A stretch of DNA of 64,000 nucleotides, from contig JAHLKF010000005.1 in assembly GCA_025558075.1 (NCBI GenBank), forward strand, positions 806,001-870,000, in the 5' to 3' direction. Source of the DNA: Gaertneriomyces semiglobifer (Eukaryota; Chytridiomycota; Chytridiomycetes; Spizellomycetales; Spizellomycetaceae). Below, one piece after another: positions 43,895 through 54,582 of this stretch (the stretch's first letter is position 1; each line of letters opens with the position of its first letter). The translations under genes were made by a program, and so were the position numbers. Under the pieces are notes generated by a model, which saw nothing but the letters and a program-made list of their open reading frames with translations, made no database searches and had not been told where the DNA came from.

Positions 43895-45345
43895 CTAATC
43901 TCGCGACCTGCGTTCCGTGTACGCAGTGCTGGCATAGCCGCTCTCTGAGAAGCGCTCGTAGGCCGCCGCTGGGGAATTGCTGGATGAAGACATGCCTCGC
44001 TGCGGTAAGGTTTGCTGTGACACCATCGACTAGTTAGTCTGCAATTTGCATCAAAAGCTTAGAGACCATAATGACTTACTCGCGTAATTTGATCGCCATA
44101 CTGATGCATTCTAGCCCGCTTCTCTTGCTGGAACAAGCGTGATAATTAGCTTGAATACCCTACGAATACTAACAAACGAACCGCACTCACAGCTTTACGA
44201 AACTCCTCATCCTCCTTTCTTGGACCCAATCCGGTCGCCATCTTCGTTCTCCTGTCTTTCTCCTTCAACTCTTTAAAATCCTTCAGCCCATATGGTTTAT
44301 ACTCTATCCCTGAGCTACGTTCTTCCGTTCCCGGGCCAGCACGATATGTCGTGTAGCGTTGCTGCGTGGTTAATGATTCGTGTTGTGGCGATGGGTCCAA
44401 GGTGTGCGCGTTCTGCATGATGCGTTGCCGAGCGGCTGCAATCGCTGTTTGGTTGTTTGCTTTTGACCGCTTGTGAATTGGCTCTACTGGGCTCGCGGAC
44501 GGGTCGAACGATGGATATACTTGATATGACGGATTTGGGCCGGATGGTGGGAACATCTGTGGCCTAAAGGACTGTTGATATGATGGACCAGTCGACTGCT
44601 GTCCAAAATTTCGTACAGTCTGCTGCTGATATTGCTGCTGTGGATACTGAAACGATTGCTGCTGGTTTTCGTGTCGCATCTGTGGCATCTGGTACGCATA
44701 CGCCTGCTGCATCATCAAGTACCATTCAGGCGGTACGCCGTTGGCTTGTGGCGGCATAACGTACTGTTGGGGAGGCGGTGGAAAGGGAGACTGCTGCTGC
44801 TGCTGCCGCTGCCGTGGTATCGGCTGTCGCGCACTGCCAGCCTGCACTTGCTGACGCGGCGTTTGCCATGCATCTGTTCCAGTTGGCCCTTGCACCGCGT
44901 CGTCCTCCATGGCCAATCCCTGGTTCTGTCCAGCGTTTCGGCTTGTATTCCCACCAGCGTTCGCTGGTGCATCCAGTGCCGCATCCTGATGAAGCTGTTG
45001 AAACCATGATGGGCCATCCTGCGAGTTTCCTTTAGGCTGTTGCTGTCGAAACATTTCGGCAGACGGCATCATCGGTGATGGTGGCTGGGCATGACCGCCC
45101 GGGGATGGCCGGTACGGGATAGGTGTGGTATTGTATCCAAAAGATGGCACATTCTGCAAAGATCTCGCTGAAGAAGTACTCGTGGCACGTCGAGCTTTGA
45201 CCGTTCCTGGCATACTGACAATGTTTCCTGTGCCTTCTGGCGACCTGATGCTTGCGCTCGGCACATGTTCATAAAGTGCCCCCTTAAAATTAGCGGTTGA
45301 GTATGAATATGAATTCTCTTTACACGAAAGTTGTGAATAGCGCAT
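43895..45345 (-). CDS. Gln/Pro-rich protein with JHY-like C-terminal ciliary motif
   Basis: Three exons (45345-44191, 44127-44080, 44014-43895) give 440 residues. The first 300 residues are disordered, rich in Gln, Pro, Ser and Tyr. A basic HKRSK patch and an AAARQRI helix follow. The only conserved-looking part is at the end of exon 1 and in exon 2: YKPYGLKDFKELK, then a gap with GLGP, then QEKRARMHQYGDQI. The PYxLxDFKxLK...GLGP...(E/Q)xKRxRxxxY pattern resembles that of JHY (C11orf63) and related animal and flagellate proteins linked to cilia; this rests on my memory of the motif and no alignment was made. The 48-nt exon 2 carries half of the motif, so its preservation supports the model. 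A ciliary or centriolar role would fit a zoospore-forming organism. Confidence 0.6.
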
Positions 45346-45482
45346 CTGAATTCATCCACGCGTGGCATGCTCTATTTCCGGCGAATTATGTGATCTGACA
45401 GGGCGGAATATCACCCTACAATATGAACTATGAAAATATTCTATGTACGAGACAGCATCTAAGTGAAAGCTCTGAAGTGCGT

Positions 45483-47530
45483 TTAGTCCCTCTTCCAGCC
45501 GCACTGCTTGCCCTGGTTCTGTTCCTTCAAGAACTCCAACAAGGGCTGGAAGTATTCAATGATGGCTGATCCATCGAGAGTGTCGAACTGACCGTTGGTC
45601 ACCACCTTCATTGCCTCCTGCCACGGCTGGCTGCGACCCATTGAAAGCATTTTGGCGTACTGCTCACCGGCAGCCTTGTTCTGGTAAATATCGCACTCGT
45701 GGAGGGGGCCAGTGACGCCAGCGGCCTTGCAAAGGGCCTGGTGGAACTGAAACGCCGCCGCTGTTGCTCCAAAATAGCGTATATATGGGGTGTTGTTGGG
45801 AACTGCCGAGAAGATAATGTTAGTTTACTTTGGATGTGTGTAGGAAATCCCGCTGCGATATTTACCGTGGAATTTTGCTCCAGGGTCAAAGTCGTTGACC
45901 GCAGATGGAGCAGGACGCTTGACACCTTGGAATTTCTCAATGAGCTTTAACCATTCGGCTTGGTACTGATCCGGCTTGACTTCGCCGCTGAAGACCTTCC
46001 ATCTCCATTGGTCGACGAGGTAAGTCCATGGCAATGATACGATCTTGTCCAATGCCACAGACATCTGAGCGTTGATAGTTTGCTCGCGAGACTCTTTGAC
46101 ATCGGGACCAAGGAGGCCAACCTTCTTCAAATGGGCCGGAGTCACCACGGAGAGCTGGATTGCGTCACCAATGGCTTCGTGCTGTATCATAAGACAGGAA
46201 TGTTAACATACGAGCTAAAGGAACGTTATGAAGATTGAGACTTACGAAGTGGTCGGCCGCTCCAGAGCGGTAGACGTACGGGTGGTGCCTGTAGTAGTGG
46301 TCGTAGTACAAGTGTCCTTGTTCGTGGTGGACGGTCATGAGATCACCGTGGTTTACAACGGTACACATCTTGATTCTGAGATCGTCATCGCCGAAATCCC
46401 ATGCGGAGGCATGGCATACAACTTCGCGACCATCATCGGGGCGAGTCAACATGGACTTGGTCCAGAAGGATTCGGGAAGGGGGTCAAGGCCAAGAGAGGT
46501 GTAGAACTCTTCGGACAACTTGTGCATTCTGACGGCATCGTAGTTTTGTTCTTTGAGTGCCTCGGTGGTGTCCATCGCTGGAACGTCGGGGTACGGAAGC
46601 AAGAGGTCGAGAATACCACCCCACTCTTGAGACCACATGTTTCCAAGCAAATGAGCAGGAATGAAACCGTCCTTCAAGTTAACCTTGTCTTCACCGTAAA
46701 CCGCTGCCAGCTTGGAGCGGGTGTAGCAGTGAAGCTGTTCGTAGAGCGGGAACACTTGGTCCAAGGTCTTCTCCATCATTGCGGTGAATTCCTTAGCGGG
46801 CATGTCGTATCCAGCTCTCCACAACGCGCCAGTGTCCGCGTAACCGTAATCGCGAGCACCTTGGTTAGAGAGCTCAACGAAGCGTTCGTAGAGAGGCTTG
46901 ATCGCCGGGCCAGTGGCATTTCTCCAGCCAATGTACGCATTGAGGAGCTCATCATAGTTGCGAGAAGAGAGCATGACCTCAGTAAGATCCGGGTCCAAAG
47001 GCTTGCCTCCAACCTTTCCTGTTGAGTACAAGCCATTCATGCGGCTCAAGATTTGAGAAAGTTCAGCTTGGGCAGCGGGGTCCTTTGGAACGCCGCCGTC
47101 CAGTTTGAGGAGGTTGACTTGACGCTTCTCGTCGGCGGTCTGGCAGCTGGGTTCGACAGCAAGGACCTCCGCGAGAATGGTGGTTGCGAGCTAAAGAACA
47201 GGAGGTTAATACAGGGGCCTAAGCCAAACACAATAAATGATTGTGACTAACAGTGTTGAACTTCATGTCAGCTTCCGTGGCACGAGCCTCATTGTAGTCG
47301 GTGATATTAGTTTCGTAGGCCCATGACGCCTCACCGATTTCATGCTCAATGGCACGAATACGCTGATCGACGCTCTTGAGCCAATCAGCACAAGAACCTG
47401 AGCCCGGCGGGCCAGGCACCGGGTAAGACGGCTTAGTGGGTTCGCATTTATCCACGGGCGCAGCGAGAACAGATGAGACCAGCGTAGAGAAGAGGGCTAA
47501 CTTCACCCCGGAGCTGCCGATGAGACGCAT
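45483..47530 (-). CDS. Angiotensin-converting-enzyme-like peptidase (family M2)
   Basis: Four exons (47530-47252, 47190-46246, 46181-45866, 45802-45483) give 619 residues, the size of a single ACE domain. A signal peptide covers about residues 1-23 (ending VLA), so the enzyme is secreted; no membrane anchor follows. M2 peptidases remove dipeptides from the C-terminus of peptides using one zinc ion. The zinc site reads HHEQGH (His 382 and 386) and HEAIGD (Glu 410). Substrate and chloride residues known from human ACE are also in place: CHASAW, the Lys and His of GAKFH, and the Tyr and Arg of PYIRYF. The HEMGH of animals is HEQGH here. All splice junctions are in phase and fall between conserved blocks. 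A TATA box lies about 75 bp upstream. Identity is secure; the substrate is unknown. Confidence 0.93.
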
Positions 47531-47604
47531 TATGACAGGATCTGCACACTAGAATGCAAACGACCGGGTGCAGAGAACGCTGGGCGGACGACTCTCCCTG
47601 CCCG

Positions 47605-47611
47605 TTTTATA
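47605..47611 (-). promoter_or_regulatory. TATA box of the ACE-like gene
   Basis: TATAAAA reads on the minus strand about 75 bp before the ATG at 47530, framed by a CCCGT/ACGGG inverted repeat. Position and sequence fit a core promoter element. Confidence 0.5.
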
Positions 47612-48948
47612 CGGGCACCGATGACTGCCGCCTATCGGACCTTATCTTCCTTGAGAACAATCTATGGAAGCGCTGATGGCATTGGCTCGCGTGAATTTAC
47701 CAGCTCAAAGTCCGACGCTGGAGGCACCGTAGCACTAAGTCCGTCGTGGAGGCCTAACGCTCCAACTTTCGAACTGTTCGCACTTCGAATTTTCCATAAA
47801 CGCGCAGCCGCGCTTTCCGTGGAATCACACACATTATCGAACATTTTCCCGCCTCGGATCAGCATCCCGCGAATACCTTTGCGGGGCATCTCACAAGCGG
47901 CCGAACGGATTGATGGCAGTGGACAAATGCAGCAAAGCGCGGCCTTCACCACTATCACAATAGGAGCAGTCACCGGAGTTTCCCTTATTACATGTTCTGC
48001 CCTGCATTGGAGTGTTCGCTGACCGGTACGGCGGTACCTATGTGGAGCACCCTGTGCAGCTACATCTGCGATATCTCGTTGAACAGTACCCAGACTGTTG
48101 TGCACGCTGATGAGGGCATACTTTGCTTTCTGATAAGTCGAGTGCAGTTTAGGCGCAACCAGACCCCTGGAACACACTCCGCCATCAACTGCAGCACCTC
48201 CAGACCCCAGTCGTGCACTCGTATGAAGCTAGACAACCCCGGCAACATGCTACTATGATACTAGGTACAAGATGCATTCTTTTCAACGTTAACTCCAACA
48301 AATGTACGATGAGACAGACTGGAAGGGCCGTTCTTCGGACGTTGTGCACGGTTGGCAAACTGTCATGACTCCACCACAGACACTTTATTGCAAAGTCTCA
48401 CGCCTACCGGTACGATCATGGTCGAGTACTCGTGATACGCTCCTGGCCGTCCTTCTTCCCCCACAATATGCAGGCGCAATGGAATGGAGAAATCATGCCG
48501 CGATGGACTGGATAGTCCACAGATTCGTTAACGCAACGCTGAGACGACTGATGAATCATCATTCTCGCAGAGCAACTATTAGTTCAAATAGTGGCTTTCG
48601 TACAACACTAACTACCATGCCGCTACAGCATACACTCGGTTCGGTAATGCGTGCTCAACTAAAGGTCCTCCGGGATTCCGTCCTGGGCGTGCCTTCCGTC
48701 CTGCCTGCACATCTTTTGCAACGACGAGCCACCATCCTGCCAGTTCTTTTATTCGCTGGCCGCCTAATACATTGCTCCCTGCGCTTCAATTCATAGATTC
48801 ATAGCTTCATAATTCATGTTGGATGTCGTGGCGCGTTGGGAACAGTCCACGACGCGTTGGGTGTAGGGTTATGGCTTGCGGGCGGCAAGTTGATCGCAGC
48901 GGTTCGCAACGCAGCATTATCATCGCAGGCAATCTACGCAGGAAAGGC

Positions 48949-48951
<3 letters not shown>

Positions 48952-48982
<31 letters not shown>
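48952..48982 (+). repeat. (GA)15 microsatellite
   Basis: Fifteen uninterrupted GA dinucleotides end about 320 bp upstream of the KH-protein ATG. Purine runs of this kind can bind GAGA-type factors or exclude nucleosomes, but nothing in the sequence proves a function. Length is likely to vary between strains. Confidence 0.9.
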
Positions 48983-48988
<6 letters not shown>

Positions 48989-49301
48989 CCGCCAGTACTG
49001 CTATACATCCATTCCTTTGCTCGGGGTGAGGAGGGAAGTCAAGGAAGAGTCCGTCTGCTTCCAGGTTGCAGATCCTATAGGGCAACCCGTGTCTTGGTCG
49101 ATCTAGTCGATAGGTATGTGCAAGTTTGGTCTCGCTGTGCACGTTGGAGATAAAGTGCAGCCGTGTGCCGATCTCAGTACTCTCTGTTTGCCTCAGGCGT
49201 CTCTGATATCATTTCCACCAGTATAAGGCCCGAACACCAGGACACAGATCTCATTTTCGCGTGCAAGATCTGCATCTGTTCAGGACAAAGTCGGCGTATA
49301 A

Positions 49302-52300
49302 ATGGATTTCGAGGCCGGAGGTTCAATTTTGAACCAGTTGCAAAATGAGCTGCATCCTGATACCGCTCCCCAGGTAGATGCGGTACTTGTCTTTTCCTGT
49401 ATGGCGAAAACTGAAATTTGGGATTAGGGCTCCAGGCTGTCACCAACCTACGACGTTCCTGAACCTGTAGCCGAGGCTTCCATAGAGCCGCAGAAGGGTG
49501 CACTAGATATCCAGAACGAAGAGCTCTTCCCTGCTCTACCGGCTGCTGCGCCGGGTAAAAGCCCTATTGGCAGCTGGGCTGCCAAGGGCGTCAATGGGCC
49601 TGGTCATCTAAAGCCTGCATCTACTGGCTCTTCCGGACCTATTCGAGCTTCAAAGGTCACCGAACGTCTGGAAATTCCGGCAGAGTTGCAGAACAGGAAG
49701 CTTCAAAATCAGAAAGGAAAGCCTTTAACAGCAGCGGCCGTGTGCAAGGATATTCAAGGCCGATTTGCAACATCGATAGATATTTCCACCAACAGCAAAA
49801 CTGGAGTCATGACTGTACTCATTAACGGGAAGCCGTCTGCTGTGAAGCAGACGAAGCGCGAGGTCGTCAATGCATTGACCATTCCGGTGAGAGCTTTTGT
49901 CGTCTGTTTTTACTGCGCGCTTTGTCCTGACGTCCGTCGCCAGGTTAAGGAGTCAGTTTACATTCCTGTATCTGTTCGCCCCCATCTCGTCGGTAAAGGC
50001 GGTTCCAACATCCGTGCTCTCGCTGCGCGTACCATGACAAAGATTGACATTCCTCGCAGCCAAGACGAACCAGCGTCATCGCCTGTCGATGAACAGGATG
50101 ACGATGACCAGGAGCAGGAGGTCATAATCATTGGTGATTATGAGGGAGTTACCGAGGCCAAAAGGGAAATTGAGAGTCTTGTAGCTACCCGGACCAGCAA
50201 GAGGACCGTGAAGCTGACAGTGGAAAGATCATACTTGCCATTTATTGCAGGCCCTAACGGGTCGCAGGTACAGCTACTGCAATTGGAAACCGGCACGCGA
50301 ATACATATTCCACCATTTGTAGCTACAACGGACAGGCCTCAGAATGAAATTCTGATTGTTGGAGAGCGTGCTGGTGTTTTAGAGGCCGAAGCACGTATCA
50401 AGGCCATTTATGACGAAGTGGTGGGTTATGCGACCTCTTCTTTGCTGATCACTTGTGATACTGATGATGGGTACATGTGTGGACAATAGAAACGCACCAC
50501 TCGCAGTTTGGTGATTCCGGTGAAGAAGCGACAACATCGATTCATTGTTGGCCCGAAAGGTGCAACACTGCAGGAAATTCTGGACAAGACCGGTTGCTCT
50601 GTTGAACTTCCACCATCATCGGATCCTGCAGAAACGGTCACCATCAGAGGCCCGGACAAAATGCTCAGTACAGCCGTTGCCCTTGTGATTGAAAAGGCAA
50701 ACTCCATTGTTATGGACGAAATCGATGTGGTTGAAACCATTGCATCTACCATCGATCCTGAATTATTCCTTCGTTTTGTTTACATCAAAGAGCGGGCACA
50801 ACTCAAAGCCATTGAGTCGGCTCACGGCGCAACCATTCTTCAGCAGAAGTCTAGCGAAGGGCGACCTATCCTTGAATTGCAAGCAAAACGCCAGGACGAG
50901 TGTGATGCTGCACGTGCCGAGCTATATGCACTGGTAAAGGATTGGGGAACTACACTGTGCTTTGGAGCAGTTGAGATCCCCAACGGTCTCCACAAGTATG
51001 TCATAGGCAAAGGCGGTCAGAACATCACGAAGGTCAAGGCCATGAAGGAGTGGGAAGGTCGTCTGGTAGATGTCGTTGTTCCCCATGAGAATGATGACTC
51101 TGACGAAGTCATTATCGTGGTAAAGCGGGTCCCGGGCATGAAAGGTGGAATCTCAGCGAGCGACAAAGAAGCATCCCAGCTAATTGAAAAGGTTCAGAAG
51201 GAATTAGAATCGCACGCTAGTGCTTTAGCAGACCTTTCTACTCAGACCATCAACATTGACGCCAAATACCATGGCCGTCTGATTGGGGCCCAAGGTGCGA
51301 CTTTGAAAGAGTTACTCCTTCCTTATGAGAACGCCGTCAGCGTAAAGTTCCCCAAGTCAACCGAGCAAGACGCAATTGCCCCAACCGCAGTTGTTGTCCG
51401 CGGACCAAAGAACGACGTCTCTGATGTTATTGACAAGATCAACAAACAGATCGCTGAGTGGCGCCATGTGGAACTTATGAGCAATTTCTCTGAAGTCGTC
51501 CGTACAGCCAAGGGTGTTGGTAAGCGTCTTGTTGGCGCCACTGGGCGAGAAACACGCTGGATAGTCAATGCTGTAAGAGAAAAGATTGCCTCCGGCGAGG
51601 TACACAAGAGTAAAATCAATGAGAAGGAACTAGCTCCTGCAAATCTGAATCTCAGAGCGGAGGTTGAATCGCTCTCGAACGAGGACGTTGTGACCATCTA
51701 CGGTCCTAAAACCATTGTAGCTCTTGCAAAGCCCGTGGTGCAGGAGCGCGCGCAGAAGCTTGCGGACACCATATCAGAAGAGCTTGACCTTTTCACTAGC
51801 GTTTCGTCTGCTGCTCAAAGGCGATTGCTTGAGACCGGAGGTGATATTCACCGCCGTGTCCTCCGACGTCTTATCGGAAAGGAAGGCAAGGGTATCAAGA
51901 GAATCAGCGAGAAGCATGGTATTCACTTGCAGTTTGCGGATAGACGTAGAAGCAAAGCGTCTCGGGACGAGGATGACGAGGAACGTGACGTTGATGAGGC
52001 AGATGTCGATGAGAAAGCCGCCAATCCTGGCTTGCTAACCATCAAGGGAAGCCGGGACGATGTGCCAGCTGCCAAGAAGGAGCTCTTGGAACTTGTTGAA
52101 CACGAGATCATGCATTCGTACGTTCTTTCTTCACTCATTGCCAAGAAGCACCTCCCGTACATCGTAGGACGGGGCGGATCCAAGGTTCAAGCGATGAAAG
52201 AGGAATTCAATGTTCGGATTGATTTCAATGACATTGACGGAGATGACGAGAACATTGATTGCGTCATCGAGGGCAGTAAAGAAGGTTGCCACGGGGCGCA

Positions 52301-54335
52301 AGAGCAGATTCTCGAGATTGTGGATGAGAAGGTATGCTGCTCGCCTGAGTATCGTTGAGGCCCCCGCTGACTTGAATTCTCGTAGATCAACTTCCAGTCC
52401 TCGGATATTTCGATTCCGTTTTACTTACACAAACACATCATCGGACCAGCAGGAACCCGCATTCGTGGCCTTGTTGAACAATTCGGAGGACCGGAGAAGG
52501 TCAAGATTCAGTTCCCCAAAGCAAATTCTGATCCCACTTCAGCGGACGATGTTATCTCCGTTAAGGCGCATGGAAAAGCCGTTTCATCCATTAAGGATCA
52601 GTTGGTCAAGTTGGTCACTGAAGCCTTAGCCGAGAAGGATTCCTCGGGCATTCGTGTCGCGGGCTTCGAAGGCGACGAAGACGTTGTTGAAGAGGTCGTC
52701 ACTGTACCGAAAGCCGAGGTTCAGAGGATCGTTGGCCGGGGTGGTGATTCGTTGACAGATCTTTTGAAACGCTTTGATGTCACCGTGTGGATGGCGAACT
52801 CCTCTGCCGACGAACAGACATTTCGATTGGCTGCGCCTTCAAGCAAAGAGCAGAACCTTCCACGTGCCAAGGATGAGATTCTCTCAAAGATTCGGATTGT
52901 TGAGACCGTCAACGTCCAGCCTGAAATTGCGGAGAGGCTGGCTGATGCCGACGAACTCGAAAAGGATATCTTACTTACGCGGCTTCAAGAGATTGCTAAG
53001 CGAGTAAAGCAGGAGACAGGCGCGAGCGCTGAGCTGAGCCATGGGGCAGGCAAAACACCTACCTTCACTGTACGGGGAGATAAGAAGGGTGTTGAGCGTG
53101 GTGTGAAAGCTTGTCAGAAGCTCCTCGCTGAGCTCGACAAATTCAGCCACAGTCACGTCTTACAGGTTCCGTCGGACATATTGCCCCATATTATTGGTCG
53201 ACAGGGCTTCATGATCAATCGCCTCAGAGAAGAAAGCGGTGCTGAAATAGACATTGTTCGAGACCCGCGCAAGCGTGGACTGGACGCTGTCGATATCCGC
53301 GCGACCACTGGTGAAAGCGTTCAGAAGGCCGTGCAACTTGTCGAGAACATTCTCCGGCAGCAAGAGGAGCGCTCCAAACGGGACGCAGAACGCGAAGAAG
53401 CTCGTAATCAGGAGGAGGCGCTGCGGGCCGAGGCTGCCCGCATCGACGACGACGAGAAAAGTCATCCTGACGACATATCAACCAGCATGAACGGGTCACC
53501 TGCACCGGTTATTCCTGGCTGGAGCGGGCGCGCACAGGTGCCACGCCCGAGCCGGAACAAAAAGAAGCGGGGTGATGAGACGCCAAGTTCTATGGCATCG
53601 CAGTCGAGCACTCCCGGAGGCTATTATTCTTATGTGGGGCCGGCCACAGTACAGGCGTCTGACAACGGATGGAAGGAGGTTGGCAAAAAGGCTTCCAAAG
53701 GAAAGAAGAAGGAGGAGTCACAACCTGACATTGAGGTGAAGCCAGAAATTTCTGGTGCTGTCAATGAGCCATCATCTGTAAGTAGCAGTGGGAAGAAGAA
53801 GAACAAGAAGAAGAAGAAGCCTACATCTTCAACGCAGCCGTCAGCGGACCCTGAAGCAGATGCACCGGTCTCTACGCCCGTGATTCCATCGGCAATTGAT
53901 GATTCAAAAGCAAAGATTGCCGTTAAGGAGAATGCTGTCATTGACGCCTCTCCAGCTCAAACCCCTGAAAAGACCACGTCCAGAGCAAAGAGTGCGTCAC
54001 CAGAAAGAAAGGGAGATTCGACGACACCGAGACAAATCCCGGTGCCGCGGTCGGTGGAATCGAAGCCTGTTGATAAACCAGCCACGCTTCCATTTGATGA
54101 TTGGGAAGAGCCGAAGGCAGATGATAATGAGTGGCAAACAGTTCCTCAAGCCTCGACGGTGAAAAAGTTCAAGCAAGCAAAGCTGGCTGCCACTGGTAAA
54201 CAACAGACCCTTGCCTTTGGCAGCATTCCGGTCATGCCAATGGATGATGAGGAAGCTGCAAAGAAGAAGAAAAAGAAGAAGGGTAAAAAGAAGAAGGGCA
54301 CAGGAGAGGCCGCCGTGCCTGGACACGAGGAATAA
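49302..54335 (+). CDS. Multi-KH-domain RNA-binding protein (vigilin/Scp160 family)
   Basis: Five exons (49302-49373, 49428-49886, 49944-50420, 50490-52331, 52386-54335) give 1,599 residues. Vigilin and yeast Scp160 bind mRNA and polysomes at the endoplasmic reticulum and tune translation and codon use. An N-terminal LDIQNEELFPALP motif is typical of the family. At least eleven KH domains can be counted by their GxxG loops: VGKGGSN, AGPNGSQ, VGPKGAT, IGKGGQN, IGAQGAT, VGATGRE, IGKEGKG, VGRGGSK, IGPAGTR, VGRGGDS and IGRQGFM; others have decayed loops, as is usual. The last 300 residues are disordered, with a KKKNKKKKK patch, and end in a second Lys/Gly run. The first splice acceptor (ATTAG at 49427) was chosen because the nearby CTCCAG would break the frame. 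Slightly longer than vigilin because of the C-terminal tail. Confidence 0.9.
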
Positions 54336-54582
54336 ACCTTAACGAAGGTTGAGCATTGTTTCCACCATACATGCTATTTAAAATATTTTGATTCACATTT
54401 AAGAACCTCTTTCGCTCTGTACGAGTGGTCACCTGGCTTGAATGGATTACACTCAGGGGAAGAGCATGCCACGCCGGAATCTTCATTGTCTTTGCTGCGT
54501 AGTATTTCGCCTTAATATATTCACACCTCGCGTATCTCATTATTTGAATCAATGTATATGTACATGTCTGAGGCTGATCAGC

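Larger units (their letters stand above)
47531..49301. other. Intergenic region between ACE-like and KH-protein genes, 1.8 kb
   Basis: Two start codons on opposite strands face away from each other across this stretch, so it holds two promoters. Frames at 47621-48022 (+), 47662-48177 (-) and 48302-48796 (+) overlap or lack any domain, signal peptide or splice partner. A short open stretch at 47964-48107 (+) has a protein-like composition but cannot be extended. A GA microsatellite lies at 48952-48982. Confidence 0.45.

Noticed and set aside
47964..48107. 48-codon open stretch with protein-like composition
   Set aside because: It has no ATG, cannot be extended by a convincing splice site and is short enough to arise by chance.
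48302..48796. 164-codon + strand frame
   Set aside because: No domain, membrane segment or splice partner; likely chance frame upstream of the KH-protein gene.
49428..49436. CTCCAG at 49435 as acceptor of the first KH-protein intron
   Set aside because: It would shift the frame and meet a stop after a few codons; ATTAG at 49427 keeps the frame.
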